Shown: positions 43,201 through 51,419, numbered from the stretch's first letter. The stretch is 64,000 nucleotides of DNA from Burhinus oedicnemus (GCA_008921705.1 VFFE01007215.1:2708779-2772778); one strand, 5' to 3'. Numbers and translations are program-made. Notes: generated from the sequence alone by a model not told the origin.

Positions 43201-45354
43201 TTTGGCAAAACAGAATTTTGGCCGTGTAAGCAATCCTGCTGGTTTCAGTGGGACTGCTTGTAGCAAAAGGACTAATCCATGCATGTTTGGCTGTTCATGA
43301 AACAGATAGTGAGGCTGCCTATCCCATCAGGTATTTATTTCAATTATAAAATGAATAAAAGTCATGTAGTAGTGAAAGATCTATGCTGAGATAAATTCTG
43401 TACATTACTAATGGCATCAATGGTTTTAATACTTGATATCCAGATAAATCCCTTAATTAATGTTTGTTTTGTAGGCATGTAAACAATACAGAAATCCCTG
43501 TCCCAACCCATTACTTTGTGGTTCTGACTAGCTGCAAGAACAAGTCCTATACTCCACTGAACTGTTCAGGCTCCTTGGATGCTTTGTCTTTTATCATTCC
43601 TCATCGACCTGACAACACTGAAAGCTGTGCTGTAAGTATAGTTCTATGCTCCTGTGTGCCAGTGAGCTTTGTGAACTGATTCCCAGTGGGATCCAGTCAT
43701 CTGGAGAATCTTTAGAAGTCTAAGCATTTAATTAATTCAGTCCCCGTGAGTTGAGAGCTAAAGCAATGACTAGGAAAGGCAGAAGTTCCAGGAGAGGTAG
43801 CTGGAAACTAACGAACTGATAGGAAGCAAGGAAAAAGAAGAAAGGAGGGTTTGATAAGAGGACTTGGAAATGCTGTCACCTGAGAAGGGCTGAGAACAGC
43901 AGCACAGCCAACAGAGTGATGAGATAGCTTTATGGAAGACTACAGGATAAGCTTATTTCAGAGGTATCAGAGGACTTTGAGTGTTACTTCCTTCAGTGTA
44001 GCTAGAATAATTCCTTCAATCCTTTGTTTCACTTTTATCAGAAATTAGACAGTAGGCATTTAGATAGACAGTTCTGCAGTTGAAATTCATAGTTGAGTGA
44101 AATAAAATTTGTGCTTACCAATAAAAGTGTAAATCTCATCTTTTGTAGCAAACAAAATAAATCAGCTGAGTGTAATATGTATTGTTGAGCCAGCTGAGTG
44201 TTCCATAAACTCTGAGATGCAGAAGGTTCCTTAGCTCCGTATGTGTATTACAGAGTCCCCCCACAGAGAAGTATAGCTGCACAGATTTGCACTGGCCCTC
44301 CAGGCAATTCAATTGTGTTTATTTAGTTTATTTATACCCTTGAACTCATAACTCCAGACAGGTGGATGCTTGTGCTGCTTAGAAACAACTTGGGTGTCCC
44401 CACATTTGTGGCATGGATAACACACAACTTCCCAGTGATCTTTATGGTAGTTGGGAGTTGACGAAATAAACAAAATAAATAATTTGAATTAATTATTCTT
44501 TATACTTTAGAAATTAACCTCTGTTATTTCTAAAGTTTAGCAACAAACCCCAAATATCATTGCATTTTATATTCATTGTGCCTTGCAGTGACATGAATTT
44601 AGTCAACCATTTCTGTCAGAAGCAGATATTGGTAACCAAAAAGCAAATTACCATCTGTTTGCAAAACAACTTTGTAGTAAAAGAATTGAACAATAACATT
44701 TTTGATTGATTAGTGCTTTCATTTCCATTGTTTTCCCTGTCTATCTAGCAATTATTATTGCTGTCCAACAGTCCAGACTGAGCTGCTGTAAGGACTTTGT
44801 TCAGGTTGTCAGGTGCCTGTTGTTTGGCTAGCTTGAGCACTGCAGCTGATTTATACTGTAACAAAAACTATCCTTACTTGTGTGTTTAAAATATGACTCA
44901 ACTGTACTTTGTAGTCAGAAGTCATATTTGATGTTTCAGCATAATTTTGCTTCGCTGTTACTTGGGAGGTGGGAAGAGGGGGACATCCATTTGGTTCTGT
45001 TTCAATGAGATCCCTAAATGCAAGGCTACAAAGATGTCTAGGAAAACCTGAAAGAAGTTTTACCAACCGGAGGCCTTTAGACTGTCAAACCAGTTCAAAC
45101 ACTGCTTATTGTCTAACACCACCACCAAAAAGCAGAGCGCCTTTTATGTGTTTGAACATTGTTCTTGTTTGTTTTGGCAGGAAAATAAGTCACCTTCTGA
45201 GTGGGTTGAAGAAAGAATTCAGGCTCATTCTGCACGTGTTCGGGATGTGGAGCTGCTAACTGGGCTTGACTTTTACCAGGAAAGAAAGGAACCTGTCTCT
45301 GAGATCTTACAGCTGAAGACGTTTTTGCCAATATTTCAGACTGAAATTAACTGA
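1226..45354 (+). CDS. ENPP3: ENPP3, ectonucleotide pyrophosphatase/phosphodiesterase 3 (25 exons, 5' partial)
   Basis: This gene encodes a type II plasma-membrane ectoenzyme that hydrolyses extracellular nucleotides such as ATP to a nucleoside monophosphate plus pyrophosphate. The 25 exons sum to 2564 nt and give 853 residues. In model numbering, the transmembrane helix is 7-25, SMB1 35-70, SMB2 79-114, the phosphodiesterase domain about 135-500 and the nuclease-like domain about 560-853. The nucleophile is Thr186 in KTFPNHY. The zinc ligands Asp148, Asp306, His310, Asp353, His354 and His463 are all present, at a constant offset of about 19 from the human ENPP3 residues as I recall them. ENPP3 is preferred over ENPP1 because of [27 protein letters not shown] and the C-terminus. 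Every junction is GT-AG and every phase matches. No frameshift or internal stop was seen, so the gene looks functional. The first coding exon is missing. Confidence 0.96.
1559..1637 (+). CDS. ENPP3: ENPP3 exon B, transmembrane anchor
   Basis: This exon encodes [19 protein letters not shown], the signal-anchor helix with the Gly-Leu repeat typical of ENPP1 and ENPP3, followed by NRGDQEQ on the extracellular side. The exon is 26 codons plus one base and splices in phase 1 to exon C. The acceptor is GTGACAG|GTT and the donor CAAG|GTACG. The RGD tripeptide at residues 27-29 is unusual in this position. Confidence 0.93.
1638..4843 (+). other. ENPP3 intron B-C
   Basis: The first 2.3 kb is ordinary AT-rich intron without a recognised repeat. 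From about 4000 it becomes strongly G+C-rich up to exon C, described separately. Confidence 0.7.
4000..4720. other. G+C-rich intronic island before SMB1
   Basis: Composition changes sharply from AT-rich to strongly G+C-rich, with many short motifs such as CCCCGGGG, CTGCCC and GCCTGG. Open frames here (for example 3920-4435 and 4180-4716 on +) are Pro/Gly/Ala/Ser-rich, as expected from low AT content, and resemble no protein I know. It could be an unrecognised repeat, a biased gene-conversion tract or a cryptic CpG-island-like element. Confidence 0.55.
4844..4966 (+). CDS. ENPP3: ENPP3 exon C, somatomedin-B-like domain 1
   Basis: All eight SMB cysteines are present (model residues 35, 39, 50, 52, 56, 62, 63, 70), ending in the [10 protein letters not shown] motif. 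Where human ENPP3 has RGD before the paired cysteines, this copy reads RRD (59-61). Third codon positions are G or C in 37 of 40 codons and there are 11 CpGs in 123 bp, quite unlike the other exons. Confidence 0.95.
4967..7530 (+). other. ENPP3 introns C-D and D-E (exon D inside)
   Basis: Apart from exon D this is AT-rich intron sequence. A lysine-rich frame at 6946-7209 comes from A-rich tracts and shows no homology. No CR1 or LTR was recognised. Confidence 0.6.
5990..6115 (+). CDS. ENPP3: ENPP3 exon D, somatomedin-B-like domain 2
   Basis: This exon encodes a second eight-cysteine SMB module, with [15 protein letters not shown] and DCCVNY motifs as in human ENPP3. The acceptor is TATTTTCAG and the donor AAAG|GTAAA. 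G+C at third positions is 18 of 41 codons, an ordinary value next to exon C. Confidence 0.96.
7531..7591 (+). CDS. ENPP3: ENPP3 exon E, SMB2 to catalytic-domain linker
   Basis: The exon encodes [10 protein letters not shown]...ETPQCPAG, the short linker with two cysteines that joins SMB2 to the phosphodiesterase domain in ENPP1 and ENPP3. It enters in phase 1 and leaves in phase 2. The donor is GG|GTAGG, slightly off consensus. Confidence 0.93.
9356..9440. repeat. Short direct repeats with the unit GGTGGAGAATTCT
   Basis: AGAATTCT occurs four times in about 85 bp, mostly preceded by GGTGGA, in imperfect units of roughly 28-30 bp. The array sits at the 5' edge of the long CR1, so it may be part of that element's 5' region or pre-existing DNA at the integration site. 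Confidence 0.7.
9360..12620 (+). mobile_element. Long CR1 LINE copy, sense, decayed
   Basis: A non-LTR retrotransposon with an apurinic-like endonuclease followed by a reverse transcriptase. Endonuclease pieces include [18 protein letters not shown] (about 9930-9990), YRPP and [10 protein letters not shown] (about 10180). Reverse-transcriptase pieces include [14 protein letters not shown] (about 11480-11520) and an altered DD box FTDDTKLGG (about 11730). The frame is broken many times: a TGA at 9876-9878 sits where the family has the first Trp of ETWWD, and later segments change frame. The 3' end near 12620 has the CR1 ending with degenerate octamers. The 5' boundary is uncertain. It lies in the intron between exons E and F. 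Confidence 0.93.
12994..13091 (+). CDS. ENPP3: ENPP3 exon F, start of the phosphodiesterase domain
   Basis: The exon encodes [19 protein letters not shown]; Asp148 (the D of SMDGFR) is the first zinc ligand. It is separated from exon E by a 5.4 kb intron holding a long CR1, and a second CR1 begins about 200 bp after it. It ends in phase 1 at CTCA|GTAAGT. Confidence 0.96.
13290..14400 (+). mobile_element. CR1 LINE 3' fragment, sense
   Basis: The fragment starts within the reverse transcriptase ([13 protein letters not shown]) and runs to the 3' tail ATGATTCTATGATTC. It includes [20 protein letters not shown] and [13 protein letters not shown] 221-residue frame at 13392-14057 is open, then a stop and frameshift follow. 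It belongs to a different subfamily from the copy 700 bp upstream. Confidence 0.94.
14778..14857 (+). CDS. ENPP3: ENPP3 exon G, catalytic threonine
   Basis: The exon contains [20 protein letters not shown]. Thr186 in the KTF motif is the nucleophile that forms the nucleotidylated intermediate. It ends in phase 0 at ACA|GTAAGT. Confidence 0.97.
15413..15532 (+). CDS. ENPP3: ENPP3 exon [10 protein letters not shown] segment
   Basis: Forty in-frame codons encode [16 protein letters not shown] and a tail ending WWKGQP, strongly conserved in this family. The exon starts and ends in phase 0, so skipping it would keep the frame. The donor is CCA|GTAGGT. Confidence 0.97.
16197..16214. repeat. (GT)9 microsatellite in AT-rich flanks
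   Basis: Nine GT units, preceded by TATATATTTATTTATATAT-like sequence and followed by ATATAT. It lies in the intron between exons H and I. Confidence 0.85.
16376..16460. repeat. (TAGGA)17 perfect pentanucleotide array
   Basis: Seventeen uninterrupted copies of TAGGA abut the 3' end of an antisense CR1 fragment. The array occupies the place where the CR1 octamer tail (complement CATAGAAT) would be, so it probably grew from that tail. Confidence 0.95.
16461..16740 (-). mobile_element. CR1 LINE 3' fragment, antisense
   Basis: The complement encodes the CR1 C-terminal end: [20 protein letters not shown] and [13 protein letters not shown] (frame at 16492-16728). It is 5'-truncated soon after. 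It lies in the intron between exons H and I. Confidence 0.88.
17046..17155 (+). CDS. ENPP3: ENPP3 exon I, WLTAMYQ to FFWPGSD segment
   Basis: The exon encodes [19 protein letters not shown] and an NGT glycosylation sequon, part of the substrate-binding half of the catalytic domain. The acceptor is CATAG and the donor AACAG|GTAAG (phase 2). Confidence 0.96.
17156..18566 (+). other. ENPP3 intron I-J
   Basis: AT-rich intron DNA. Frames at 17584-17808 and 18195-18431 have no recognisable similarity, and no repeat family was recognised. It ends in a T16 tract before exon J. Confidence 0.6.
18567..18632 (+). CDS. ENPP3: ENPP3 exon [16 protein letters not shown] segment
   Basis: This 66-nt exon matches the human SVPFEERISTLLKWLD region. 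A run of 16 T residues (18548-18563) directly precedes its CAG acceptor and is a likely site of length polymorphism. Confidence 0.95.
19520..19592 (+). CDS. ENPP3: ENPP3 exon K, EEPDSSGH zinc-binding motif
   Basis: The exon encodes [16 protein letters not shown]; Asp306 and His310 are zinc ligands. The reading frame forces the acceptor CTCGAG|G, which has G at position -3, the least favoured base there. The donor GGT|GTAAGT is strong. Skipping this 73-nt exon would shift the frame. Confidence 0.95.
19837..20074 (-). mobile_element. Short CR1 LINE 3' fragment, antisense
   Basis: It starts with the complementary tail TAGAATCACAGAATCATAG and runs about 240 bp through the 3' conserved region to CTAATCTAAATCT. 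It is very similar to the copy at 52672-52965, so both belong to one subfamily. Confidence 0.95.
21184..21292 (+). CDS. ENPP3: ENPP3 exon L, VIKALQ to LADHG
   Basis: The exon encodes [19 protein letters not shown] and ends in LIVLADHG, where Asp353 and His354 are adjacent zinc ligands. It starts in phase 0 and ends in phase 1 at CATG|GTAAT. Confidence 0.97.
21456..21584 (+). CDS. ENPP3: ENPP3 exon M, post-DHG catalytic segment
   Basis: The exon encodes [17 protein letters not shown] and [13 protein letters not shown], matching the ENPP1/3 region after the DHG motif. It is 129 nt and ends in phase 1 at ACCT|GTAAG. Confidence 0.96.
21585..22949 (+). other. ENPP3 intron M-N
   Basis: AT-rich intron without a recognised transposable element. 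It holds a short (CTAC)n run at about 22797-22813. Frames such as 21757-22053 (-) show no similarity. Confidence 0.6.
22950..22981 (+). CDS. ENPP3: ENPP3 exon N, 32-nt small exon
   Basis: This small exon encodes [11 protein letters not shown], equal to human FNSEEIVRNLS, and holds an N-glycosylation sequon. The acceptor is TTTTTAACAG and the donor ACA|GTGAGT. It is recognised by homology and phase, being too short to show as an open reading frame. Confidence 0.93.
24141..25245 (-). mobile_element. CR1 LINE 3' fragment, antisense
   Basis: It begins with the complementary octamer tail (TAGAATCATACAATCATAGA) and reads on the minus strand through [21 protein letters not shown] and [13 protein letters not shown]. 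The frame is broken several times. The 5' end in LLEKLAAHG matches the start of the sense copy at 13290-14400, so the two are near-collinear and inverted. Confidence 0.94.
25246..26905 (+). other. Rest of ENPP3 intron N-O
   Basis: Unique-looking AT-rich intron sequence. I see no gene, RNA gene or repeat in it. Confidence 0.55.
26906..27033 (+). CDS. ENPP3: ENPP3 exon [14 protein letters not shown] segment
   Basis: The exon encodes [18 protein letters not shown] and [13 protein letters not shown]. This stretch separates ENPP3 from ENPP1, which has a different sequence between the YL and PKR. A 3.9 kb intron with an antisense CR1 precedes it. It ends in phase 2 at GAG|GTAAC. Confidence 0.97.
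27034..30587 (+). other. ENPP3 introns O-P and P-Q (exon P inside)
   Basis: AT-rich intron sequence with a few small simple repeats, such as three CATTCTTT-like units near 29250. The frames at 27275-27463 (-), 27573-27842 (+) and 28668-28850 (-) are short and resemble nothing. Confidence 0.55.
28884..28950 (+). CDS. ENPP3: ENPP3 exon P, GNHGYNN zinc histidine
   Basis: The exon encodes [18 protein letters not shown]; His463 is the last zinc ligand of the active site. The acceptor is CTCCTTAG and the donor GGAG|GTAAG, in phase 0. Confidence 0.96.
30588..30675 (+). CDS. ENPP3: ENPP3 exon Q, end of the catalytic domain
   Basis: The exon encodes [16 protein letters not shown] and [11 protein letters not shown], close to human ENPP3 and distinct from the ENPP1 equivalent. 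It ends in phase 1 at TGTG|GTGAG. Confidence 0.97.
31457..31626 (+). CDS. ENPP3: ENPP3 exon R, linker to the nuclease-like domain
   Basis: The exon encodes [20 protein letters not shown], the conserved linker with an NGT sequon, then a more divergent Cys-containing stretch ending LGCTCTH. The acceptor is CAACAG and the donor CAT|GTAAGT. Confidence 0.96.
31737..31788 (+). CDS. ENPP3: ENPP3 exon S, 52-nt small exon
   Basis: The exon encodes [17 protein letters not shown] with two N-glycosylation sequons, equal to the human NLTQEE region. It is flanked by TTTACAG and GAAA|GTAAGT and ends in phase 1. Confidence 0.93.
32539..32693 (+). CDS. ENPP3: ENPP3 exon T, start of the nuclease-like domain
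   Basis: The exon encodes [18 protein letters not shown] and [12 protein letters not shown], the start of the DNA/RNA non-specific endonuclease-like fold. This fold lacks nuclease activity in ENPPs and stabilises the catalytic domain. A 6.3 kb intron follows. Confidence 0.96.
34325..36225 (-). mobile_element. CR1 LINE copy of about 1.9 kb, antisense, with a long open frame
   Basis: It begins with the complementary tail AGAATCACAGAATCACAGAG. The minus-strand frame at 35229-36158 is open for 309 codons of reverse transcriptase, including [17 protein letters not shown] and [15 protein letters not shown]. The DD-box region and C-terminus follow in other frames (34743-35177 and 34403-34945). The 5' end is truncated before the endonuclease. 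It is among the least decayed CR1s in the window. It lies in the 6.3 kb intron between exons T and U. Confidence 0.95.
36226..39023 (+). other. Rest of ENPP3 intron T-U
   Basis: AT-rich intron. The only item of note is a 148-codon + strand frame at 37967-38413 with AT-rich codons and no recognised similarity. No repeat family was recognised. Confidence 0.55.
39024..39159 (+). CDS. ENPP3: ENPP3 exon U, nuclease-like domain
   Basis: The exon encodes [18 protein letters not shown], matching human [16 protein letters not shown], then NCS and the FLYPP motif. The donor is CCCA|GTGAGC, in phase 1. Confidence 0.96.
39662..39739 (+). CDS. ENPP3: ENPP3 exon V, nuclease-like domain
   Basis: The exon encodes [20 protein letters not shown] and MYRAFR, matching human YDALITSNLVPMYEEFR. 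The solo LTR lies about 520 bp after it in the following intron. Confidence 0.96.
40253..40257. repeat. Left 5-bp target-site duplication of the LTR (GCTAC)
   Basis: GCTAC directly precedes the TGTCCTGG start of the LTR and is repeated exactly after its CAACA end. A 5-bp duplication is usual for ERVL-type elements. Confidence 0.88.
40484..40491 (+). promoter_or_regulatory. TATA box of the solo LTR
   Basis: TATATAAA lies about 35 bp after a GGCCAATGG CCAAT box (40445-40453). Whether it is active is unknown. Confidence 0.6.
40639..40644 (+). terminator. Polyadenylation signal ATTAAA of the solo LTR
   Basis: ATTAAA lies about 150 bp after the LTR TATA box, followed by a T-rich tract. It is in the same orientation as ENPP3, inside the intron between exons V and W. 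Confidence 0.6.
40788..40792. repeat. Right 5-bp target-site duplication of the LTR (GCTAC)
   Basis: An exact copy of the 5-bp sequence at 40253-40257, directly after the LTR's CA end. Confidence 0.88.
41704..41836 (+). CDS. ENPP3: ENPP3 exon W, calcium-binding loop
   Basis: The exon encodes [20 protein letters not shown], an EF-hand-like calcium loop with liganding positions Asp729, Asn731, Asp733, His735 and Asp737. This site is needed for folding and stability in the family. It ends in phase 2 at AAGCA|GTAAGT. Confidence 0.97.
41837..45180 (+). other. ENPP3 introns W-X and X-Y (exon X inside)
   Basis: AT-rich intron sequence without a recognised repeat. Frames at 41943-42269 and 42622-42804 on + show no similarity. 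Confidence 0.55.
43475..43631 (+). CDS. ENPP3: ENPP3 exon X, nuclease-like domain
   Basis: The exon encodes [20 protein letters not shown] and [13 protein letters not shown], nearly identical in pattern to human ENPP3. The donor is GCT|GTAAGT, in phase 0. Confidence 0.97.
45181..45354 (+). CDS. ENPP3: ENPP3 exon Y, C-terminus and stop
   Basis: The exon encodes [20 protein letters not shown] and [20 protein letters not shown], ending [13 protein letters not shown] and TGA at 45352-45354. The open frame continues upstream of the exon, but the TTTTGGCAG acceptor at 45180 fixes the start. Confidence 0.97.
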   Translation, partial: ENKSPSEWVEERIQAHSARVRDVELLTGLDFYQERKEPVSEILQLKTFLPIFQTEIN

Positions 45355-45560
45355 CTCTCTGTTAAGACAGTGTCAGTGCTTGGAAGAAAGCAGATTTAAG
45401 CGATTTAACTTTTTTCCTTGGAAAAGTATGTAGGAAACATGACTACAGCTCTTCTATAGGAACACACACTTAGAGGACCTTATTTCTTTTTTCAGGTTCA
45501 TGTTCTTCAGTCAAGTGTTTTGTCCCAACTGAATAAAATTACCTAAAGTAAATTAAATCA
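45355..45560 (+). other. ENPP3: ENPP3 3' untranslated region (likely short form)
   Basis: The DNA after the stop codon has no long frame and reaches a canonical AATAAA within 180 bp. A longer 3'UTR using a distal signal cannot be excluded. Confidence 0.6.
45532..45537 (+). terminator. Polyadenylation signal AATAAA of ENPP3
   Basis: The first canonical AATAAA after the stop codon, 178 bp downstream of it, in the context CTGAATAAAATT. Cleavage would be expected about 15-30 bp later. Confidence 0.65.
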
Positions 45561-48500
45561 TCATTGCTGAGCCAGACTTTCAAAATAGATATTTTATGAG
45601 TAATGGTTTGAAAAAAAACTGCAAAAGGAACATGTTTCATAGTAGAGAGACCCCAGAATTGTAAACCGTATAGAAAATATTTCTATAATGGACTTGGAAA
45701 GTGCAACAGTTTAAGAGGACTGTGTGTGTTTTTTCCCTTACGTTTATCAGAGAGGTTATCGTTATCTGATACTAGTATGTCCTGAAGTGTTCTGAATTTC
45801 TCTTTCTCACCTATTAATTCACATGGAAATTGCTATGTATTTAAAAAAAATTCAGACTCACAAAAAGTTTGTATATAGTGGAAGTGTCTTCTATGATCAT
45901 CCCCTGTGTTTTCCACTTGGGTTAATTCATCATGCTAGTAACAATCAAAGTGAAGTTAGAGCAAATGAGCTATATTCTATACCTTTCAGGAGTCTTAAAG
46001 CATCCTGAACATGAAGAGGTAAAAGAAACACTCTAGCCAGAAGAATTTTGTCTGGATAATTTACCTGTATTTGCAAAGATTTCCAGATGCCTGGCAATAC
46101 CTAAATGTTTGTGTCTATTTTTAAATTGTTAAACCTGAGATTAGAGCACAAAATTAGTGGTGACACCTGAAAAATAGTCAGTGTTCCTTTCCATAGTGAC
46201 TTTATACACAGAGACTCTCTAATTCGCACTGTGCCGTACACAGGTTTCTGCTGGGGCAGGTAAGTGGGACAAGGCAGTGGAAATTCCCAGATTCTTCTAT
46301 TACAAAAATGTCATGTGTTAACTGAGGGTTGAGCTGACTTTCTCCACTGAAAATGCTGCTAAATGCAGGTATGAATAACAGCAGACAATTGATCATTTGT
46401 CTGATTTATATGCACAGTGGGGGAGTTTTAAAGAAACATGTCAAAGATTGTTTCAATCTGTAACTAATTGTGGACTGAAGGAGATATGTCTACGTAAAAA
46501 AGGGAGCTGTAGAAGCCTATACAAAAAAAATGCCAAACCACCACAGGACACTTTTTTCCCCACGTCTTAAATGATCAGGGTATGCACATATACTCCAAAC
46601 ATAGCTTAGCAATATTTATTTTACATCAAGATGTGGGACCAAGCTGGATGTCAAGATTTGTATCTTTGGTTAAACCATTACACCATCTCTTTGAACATGG
46701 AGTTGTATTTCACCCTGCAACACTGTGGCATCTAAGTCTGTCCATCTAAATCGGAGACTTCTGCTGAACTGCCTCAATTAAGAATACAATTGTTTTTTCA
46801 CCGCATAGTAAAATCATACTCTAGCTCTAGTCAATGAAGCTATATAGCACATACTAATTTAGGCATGTAAATTAACTAGTCTAGAATCACAAAATTAATT
46901 TCAGAGATAAGAGGAAACAGTTTCTTAAGAGTATAATATTTGGTATGTCTACATTAGCAATTTAAAGTAGACCTAGTTTGACTGATGTGATGTTGTTGTG
47001 ACATGATATATTTGAATTTTAATTAACCCCTGTATCACCAACCATGGCAGCAATACAAGCTTCAAGCCAATACTCTAGTTCAATTATGAAAGCAAATTTC
47101 TGGTGTAGATATGCCTCTGTGAAAAGTTACACTCATATTTGAATTATGTGTACCTCTGGGTACCTCCATGATGAAATAATGTCTTTGAGGTTTGCTCAGA
47201 CTTCTGAAAATTAATTTCATCCATGCGCTCACACATGACAGGCACTAGACTTAAAAAGCTGCAAAATTAATTTGCTGTCCTCCTTCAAAAGATTCTTTAA
47301 TATTCTTCTTTATCAAAATGTCAGCCTCCACCCTCAAAAGCACCCGGCCCTGCTGATAAAAGTTGTCCCCTTCTGCACAAAGATCCCTGCCTATCAGGCT
47401 GACAAAAACTGTATTTCTCGTTGTGTATTTGTGTAGCATCTAACACAAGAGGATCTTGATCATGTATTTGGGTTTTACACAAACTTTTGTGGTAATGGAG
47501 TCTGAAGTTGCAGTTGGTCTAAGAAAGCAAATATGAAAGTGTTTCTGCTATAGTCATGTTTATTTCTCCTACTATTAATTCAGCTGCGATAATATCTAGC
47601 ATTCAAAAGTGTAGTGCGTCATTTACAGATAAAATCATGGAGATTGCATAGGAATATCCAACTGAAAATTTTCTGTGAGTAAAGGTCTTGTTTTTTAGCC
47701 CTTTAGTCGTCCCTTGGCACTGGTGCCTGGGTACTCTCTTCACGTTGCAGTGTCTCCAGCTTTGTCGGTGCCGATTCTCTCTGCAGTATCATACAGCTTC
47801 TGTCACACCCCGTGACATAAACTCTGCTATAAACTGCTTCTGGCAGCATTGTGGTCCCTCTTCTTCTCCCCAGAGGCTGTAATGTCCATCTGTTAGTTGA
47901 TCTTGTGGTTTCACAGGCCTCCTTAAACACATTGCATTTTATGTTACAGGAACAACCATGGGAAGTTTTCTTTCCCCTCTCAGTACTAAGTTCAACCAGG
48001 GAGCCTAGTCATCGACTGCTTTAGAACACGACTGGATTTCTGACTTATCTGATGGAAAACTGTGGGCTAAGTTTTCTTGCTTTCCCTTCCCTAGTTACAG
48101 AGCCAGTGCCTGCATTGGAGATTGGGAGAACTAGTACTGAAGTTGACAGAATGATGATTGGGGGACAGATTTGGCTCTGCGTGCCACCCTTGTATCACAT
48201 AATTAAAGCTGTACATGGGAGGAAGTGCAGGTCTCAAACCCTGAAAATTTATGTAAGGGAAATTCATTAGCGTTTGGGCTTTGGTAACTTTATTTAAAAT
48301 TTTTAACAGGTTCATCATAGGCTTGCACAGGCATTTTTGTTTAAATTTGAAAATAAATTTAATGCCTTATCCATTTATAGAAATAAAAAAATATTGCCAG
48401 TTCATAAAAAACACTCGATACTATGTACATATGGTTGCATTACTAGTAGAGATATAACCTGAAAATTACACAGTTCCCTAAGACATTTGTACAGATCTTT

Positions 48501-51419
48501 TCTTTTTTGAAATAGAGTAACTTCTGCAATTTGCATGGAGATGGAAATGAATAGCTGCCTAAAACAGAATTCATGTGCCACCAAAGCGACAAACTGCAGC
48601 ACAGTCATTCTGAGAATCTAAAAAATGTATTTTATTCAAATAACATTGACCCAGGACATTTCAGCCACTTACGTTTCAAGACTCTCAACTGGTTGTCCTG
48701 GTTTGCATTTCAAAAGCAAAGAATACTTATTCTTCATTAAAGTTATCAAATATATGTAAGTTCTGGTATGTAGTGGAGAGTAGGAAGGGGATAAATTATA
48801 CCTTGCAGTTCAAAGCCAGTGAAAATATATGTGACATTGTAAGAAGTCTACTTGGGACACGTTCTTTACTATGGAAAAGCAGGATAAAAGAACAGTTGAC
48901 TGAATGTATAAAATTTATTATTTTTTTTACTCAGAAATGCTGAGAATTTCAGAAGCTAAAATAAACAGTAAAAGTAACAATAAATAGACAATAACACATA
49001 GGAAAACCAGCATATGGCAAATATTTAGTTTTAAAACATACTCCTCCTTTGGTAACCACTCTGCTTTGTCCTGAGAACTAAAAAATAATGCTGTTTCTGA
49101 AAGTTTCAAACTTATCTTATTTCCTAGGGGATGTGGGTATAACTTCCCCAAAATGGCAAGCCCTTTGTTTCTGTGGTTTTTAGCCAGTTTTGGGACCCCT
49201 AAGTATGAAGCTGGAGTGGAACAGATGTAAATCAACCTGCTGACTGTAAAAGCAGATTTTGCCAAGTCCCAGCTCTCACAACCACCTTATGTGTGAAAAT
49301 TAAAAATGTAAATTCTGTAAAATGTGATTTTCCATAGACCACTATTGAAGCTGAGAAACTGAGCGCTCCTGTAGCCATTGAAAATCTGAACTCAGGAGAA
49401 TCTGGCTGTTTCCCTCTTCTATGTTTAGGTTGGGGGTTTTTTTGAGTTTTAGAGTATTAGAACCAAACCTGTAAGTGAATATAGAAATTTGGCACTACCT
49501 ATAGCTAGTCTTGTCTCTGTAGCAAGGCAGAGTAATAACAAAAGAGAGCAGGCAGGGGAAACACAGCCTACCCCGGTCCAGAAAATCCTACAGCCAGAGC
49601 AAGGAAAAGCTTAACTGATTTTTTTTTTTAGCAAGTACTATTGTTTCCCTAACACCATGCCCTGGCTCTGCAAGACTGTCACCGTATAAAACAAACATTT
49701 TTTTTTTGCTTAATATTTACTATAGAGACCACTGGCTTTTTGTCAGTACCTCACTGAAGGCTGCCTTCAAAGCTGAGTGCAGACATTTAAATGGCACAGA
49801 ATACCCTTGACTCCTACCTTGGACATTCTTCCTTAAGGAAAATAGCATTAATGGATCTAGAAAGGGATGTTTTTTCAAATTACCTCCCACACTGGTCCTG
49901 CAATGTTTCTACATAGGATGATGAGATTTTTCCTATGAAAAAACTGCAACTGTGTTTATAAGTACAGATTTTTTCTACCCTAACTGTGCCGTTTTTTCTG
50001 TGCAGTGTGGGGAGCTCCTGCCCCTGGGTGAAGAGCTGTCAATAAGGAGGCAGTAGGTGACAAATCTCTCATGCCTCTGGACCTGATGTCTTGGCAAAAG
50101 TGGAGATTAGGAAGTGTCTTCTTAATCAAGCAGCACTTGATTAAGTTCCCCATCACGTTTCCCATGGGGACAGGGAAGGGAAGACTTCTGGAATGGCTTT
50201 CCTTCCCACAGTCTGGACGTAGTAGGAAATTTGAATCCTTCCCAGTTCCTGGAGCAGGAACCAAAGAACAGGAATGTCCTCAGAAGGATGAAAAGTGGTG
50301 GATGGAACATGATTTGGTATCAGCCAGGGTCAGGGCTTAGGACAGCTTTGGGTTTGAGATCAACCAGACATGAAGCAGGAGGAGTCTTTTGCCAAGGACC
50401 CAGATTAATTATAAATGTGTATTAAGGAGACCTGGCAACTAATGCGGCACTTATACCACTGTCCAGGAAGCTCAGCCACGGCCTGTTTTGCCTGTAATGG
50501 TTGGAAGTTAGGAGACCAAGTACTTCTCAAGGCCGGCAACAAGGAAGAGCAGATCTCCAGGTCTTGCTCCATGTGAAAGAAACGTGGCTGGGGAGATGAT
50601 GACTCTGGTTTTCTAGAGACTCTCTGAGGAAAGGCAAACTTGCAGAGTTTTGTTTGCTGTCTAGCTTGCCTCTTATCGCTGAGTCAGATTGCTGCCTAAC
50701 GGACAGAACAACTCACCAAAGGCATGTGTGGTTTTGCACAAGATTAGGGACTGTAGGGAGTGGTGCTACAAGCTAAGAGGCAGGGTGATCTCATCTGGGC
50801 AGACGGTTGGCACAGTCCTTCCTTCCTACCAGAGAAGAGGCTCAACTAATCTGATACTTGGCAGTAAGGAAGCCATTTCTCTAGCTGGTTGTACCTCAAC
50901 AACACATGTTGTTCAGTTACAGTGACAGCAGGAGATGATTTAGAAACCATACTGTTAGGAGACCCATGGCTAGACAAGTGAATTTTGACCACATTGTGAC
51001 TTCAGCAAGATCAACAGTTCACACATAGGCCAACAATACCAGCTGTGCTTGCAAGGCTTACAAAAAAGGCAACTGAGGGCTTTTTAATCATTGGCATGAC
51101 TGTCTGTAGTGTCATGTAGCTGAAAGAGAAATGAGCTGTTGGTTAGGCTCCACACTTTGACAGGAGCACAATAAGCCAAAGTTAAGTTCTTTCATTTCCT
51201 TAAGAACAAAACCCCTAGGGTTTTTTTTTTCTCAAATTATGCCTTTTGGCAACCTGTATTCTTCTAAGCAGGCTCCAGGCAGGATAGACACACTAGTTCA
51301 TGAGGACCTCTAAGTGCCTACAAGGACCACTTACAGGGTAAGGTGGAGGAAAAACCTGAAAAGACTGGTAACTTGAAGGTTAGTCTAGATGCATTGCAAA
51401 CATAGTGGATCTTAATACA
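45561..51419. other. Intergenic DNA downstream of ENPP3
   Basis: No exon of a known gene, CpG island, tRNA or recognised repeat was found. Frames are short and have no similarity. A somewhat less AT-rich patch lies at about 49980-50950, without coding features. Confidence 0.5.

Noticed and set aside
1226..45354. ENPP1 as the identity of the main gene
   Set aside because: Segments such as [41 protein letters not shown] and the C-terminus follow the ENPP3 pattern, not ENPP1.
48694..48720. Possible second LTR start (TGTCCTGGTTTGC)
   Set aside because: Similarity to the LTR at 40258 ends after about 12 bases and no LTR end or target duplication follows.
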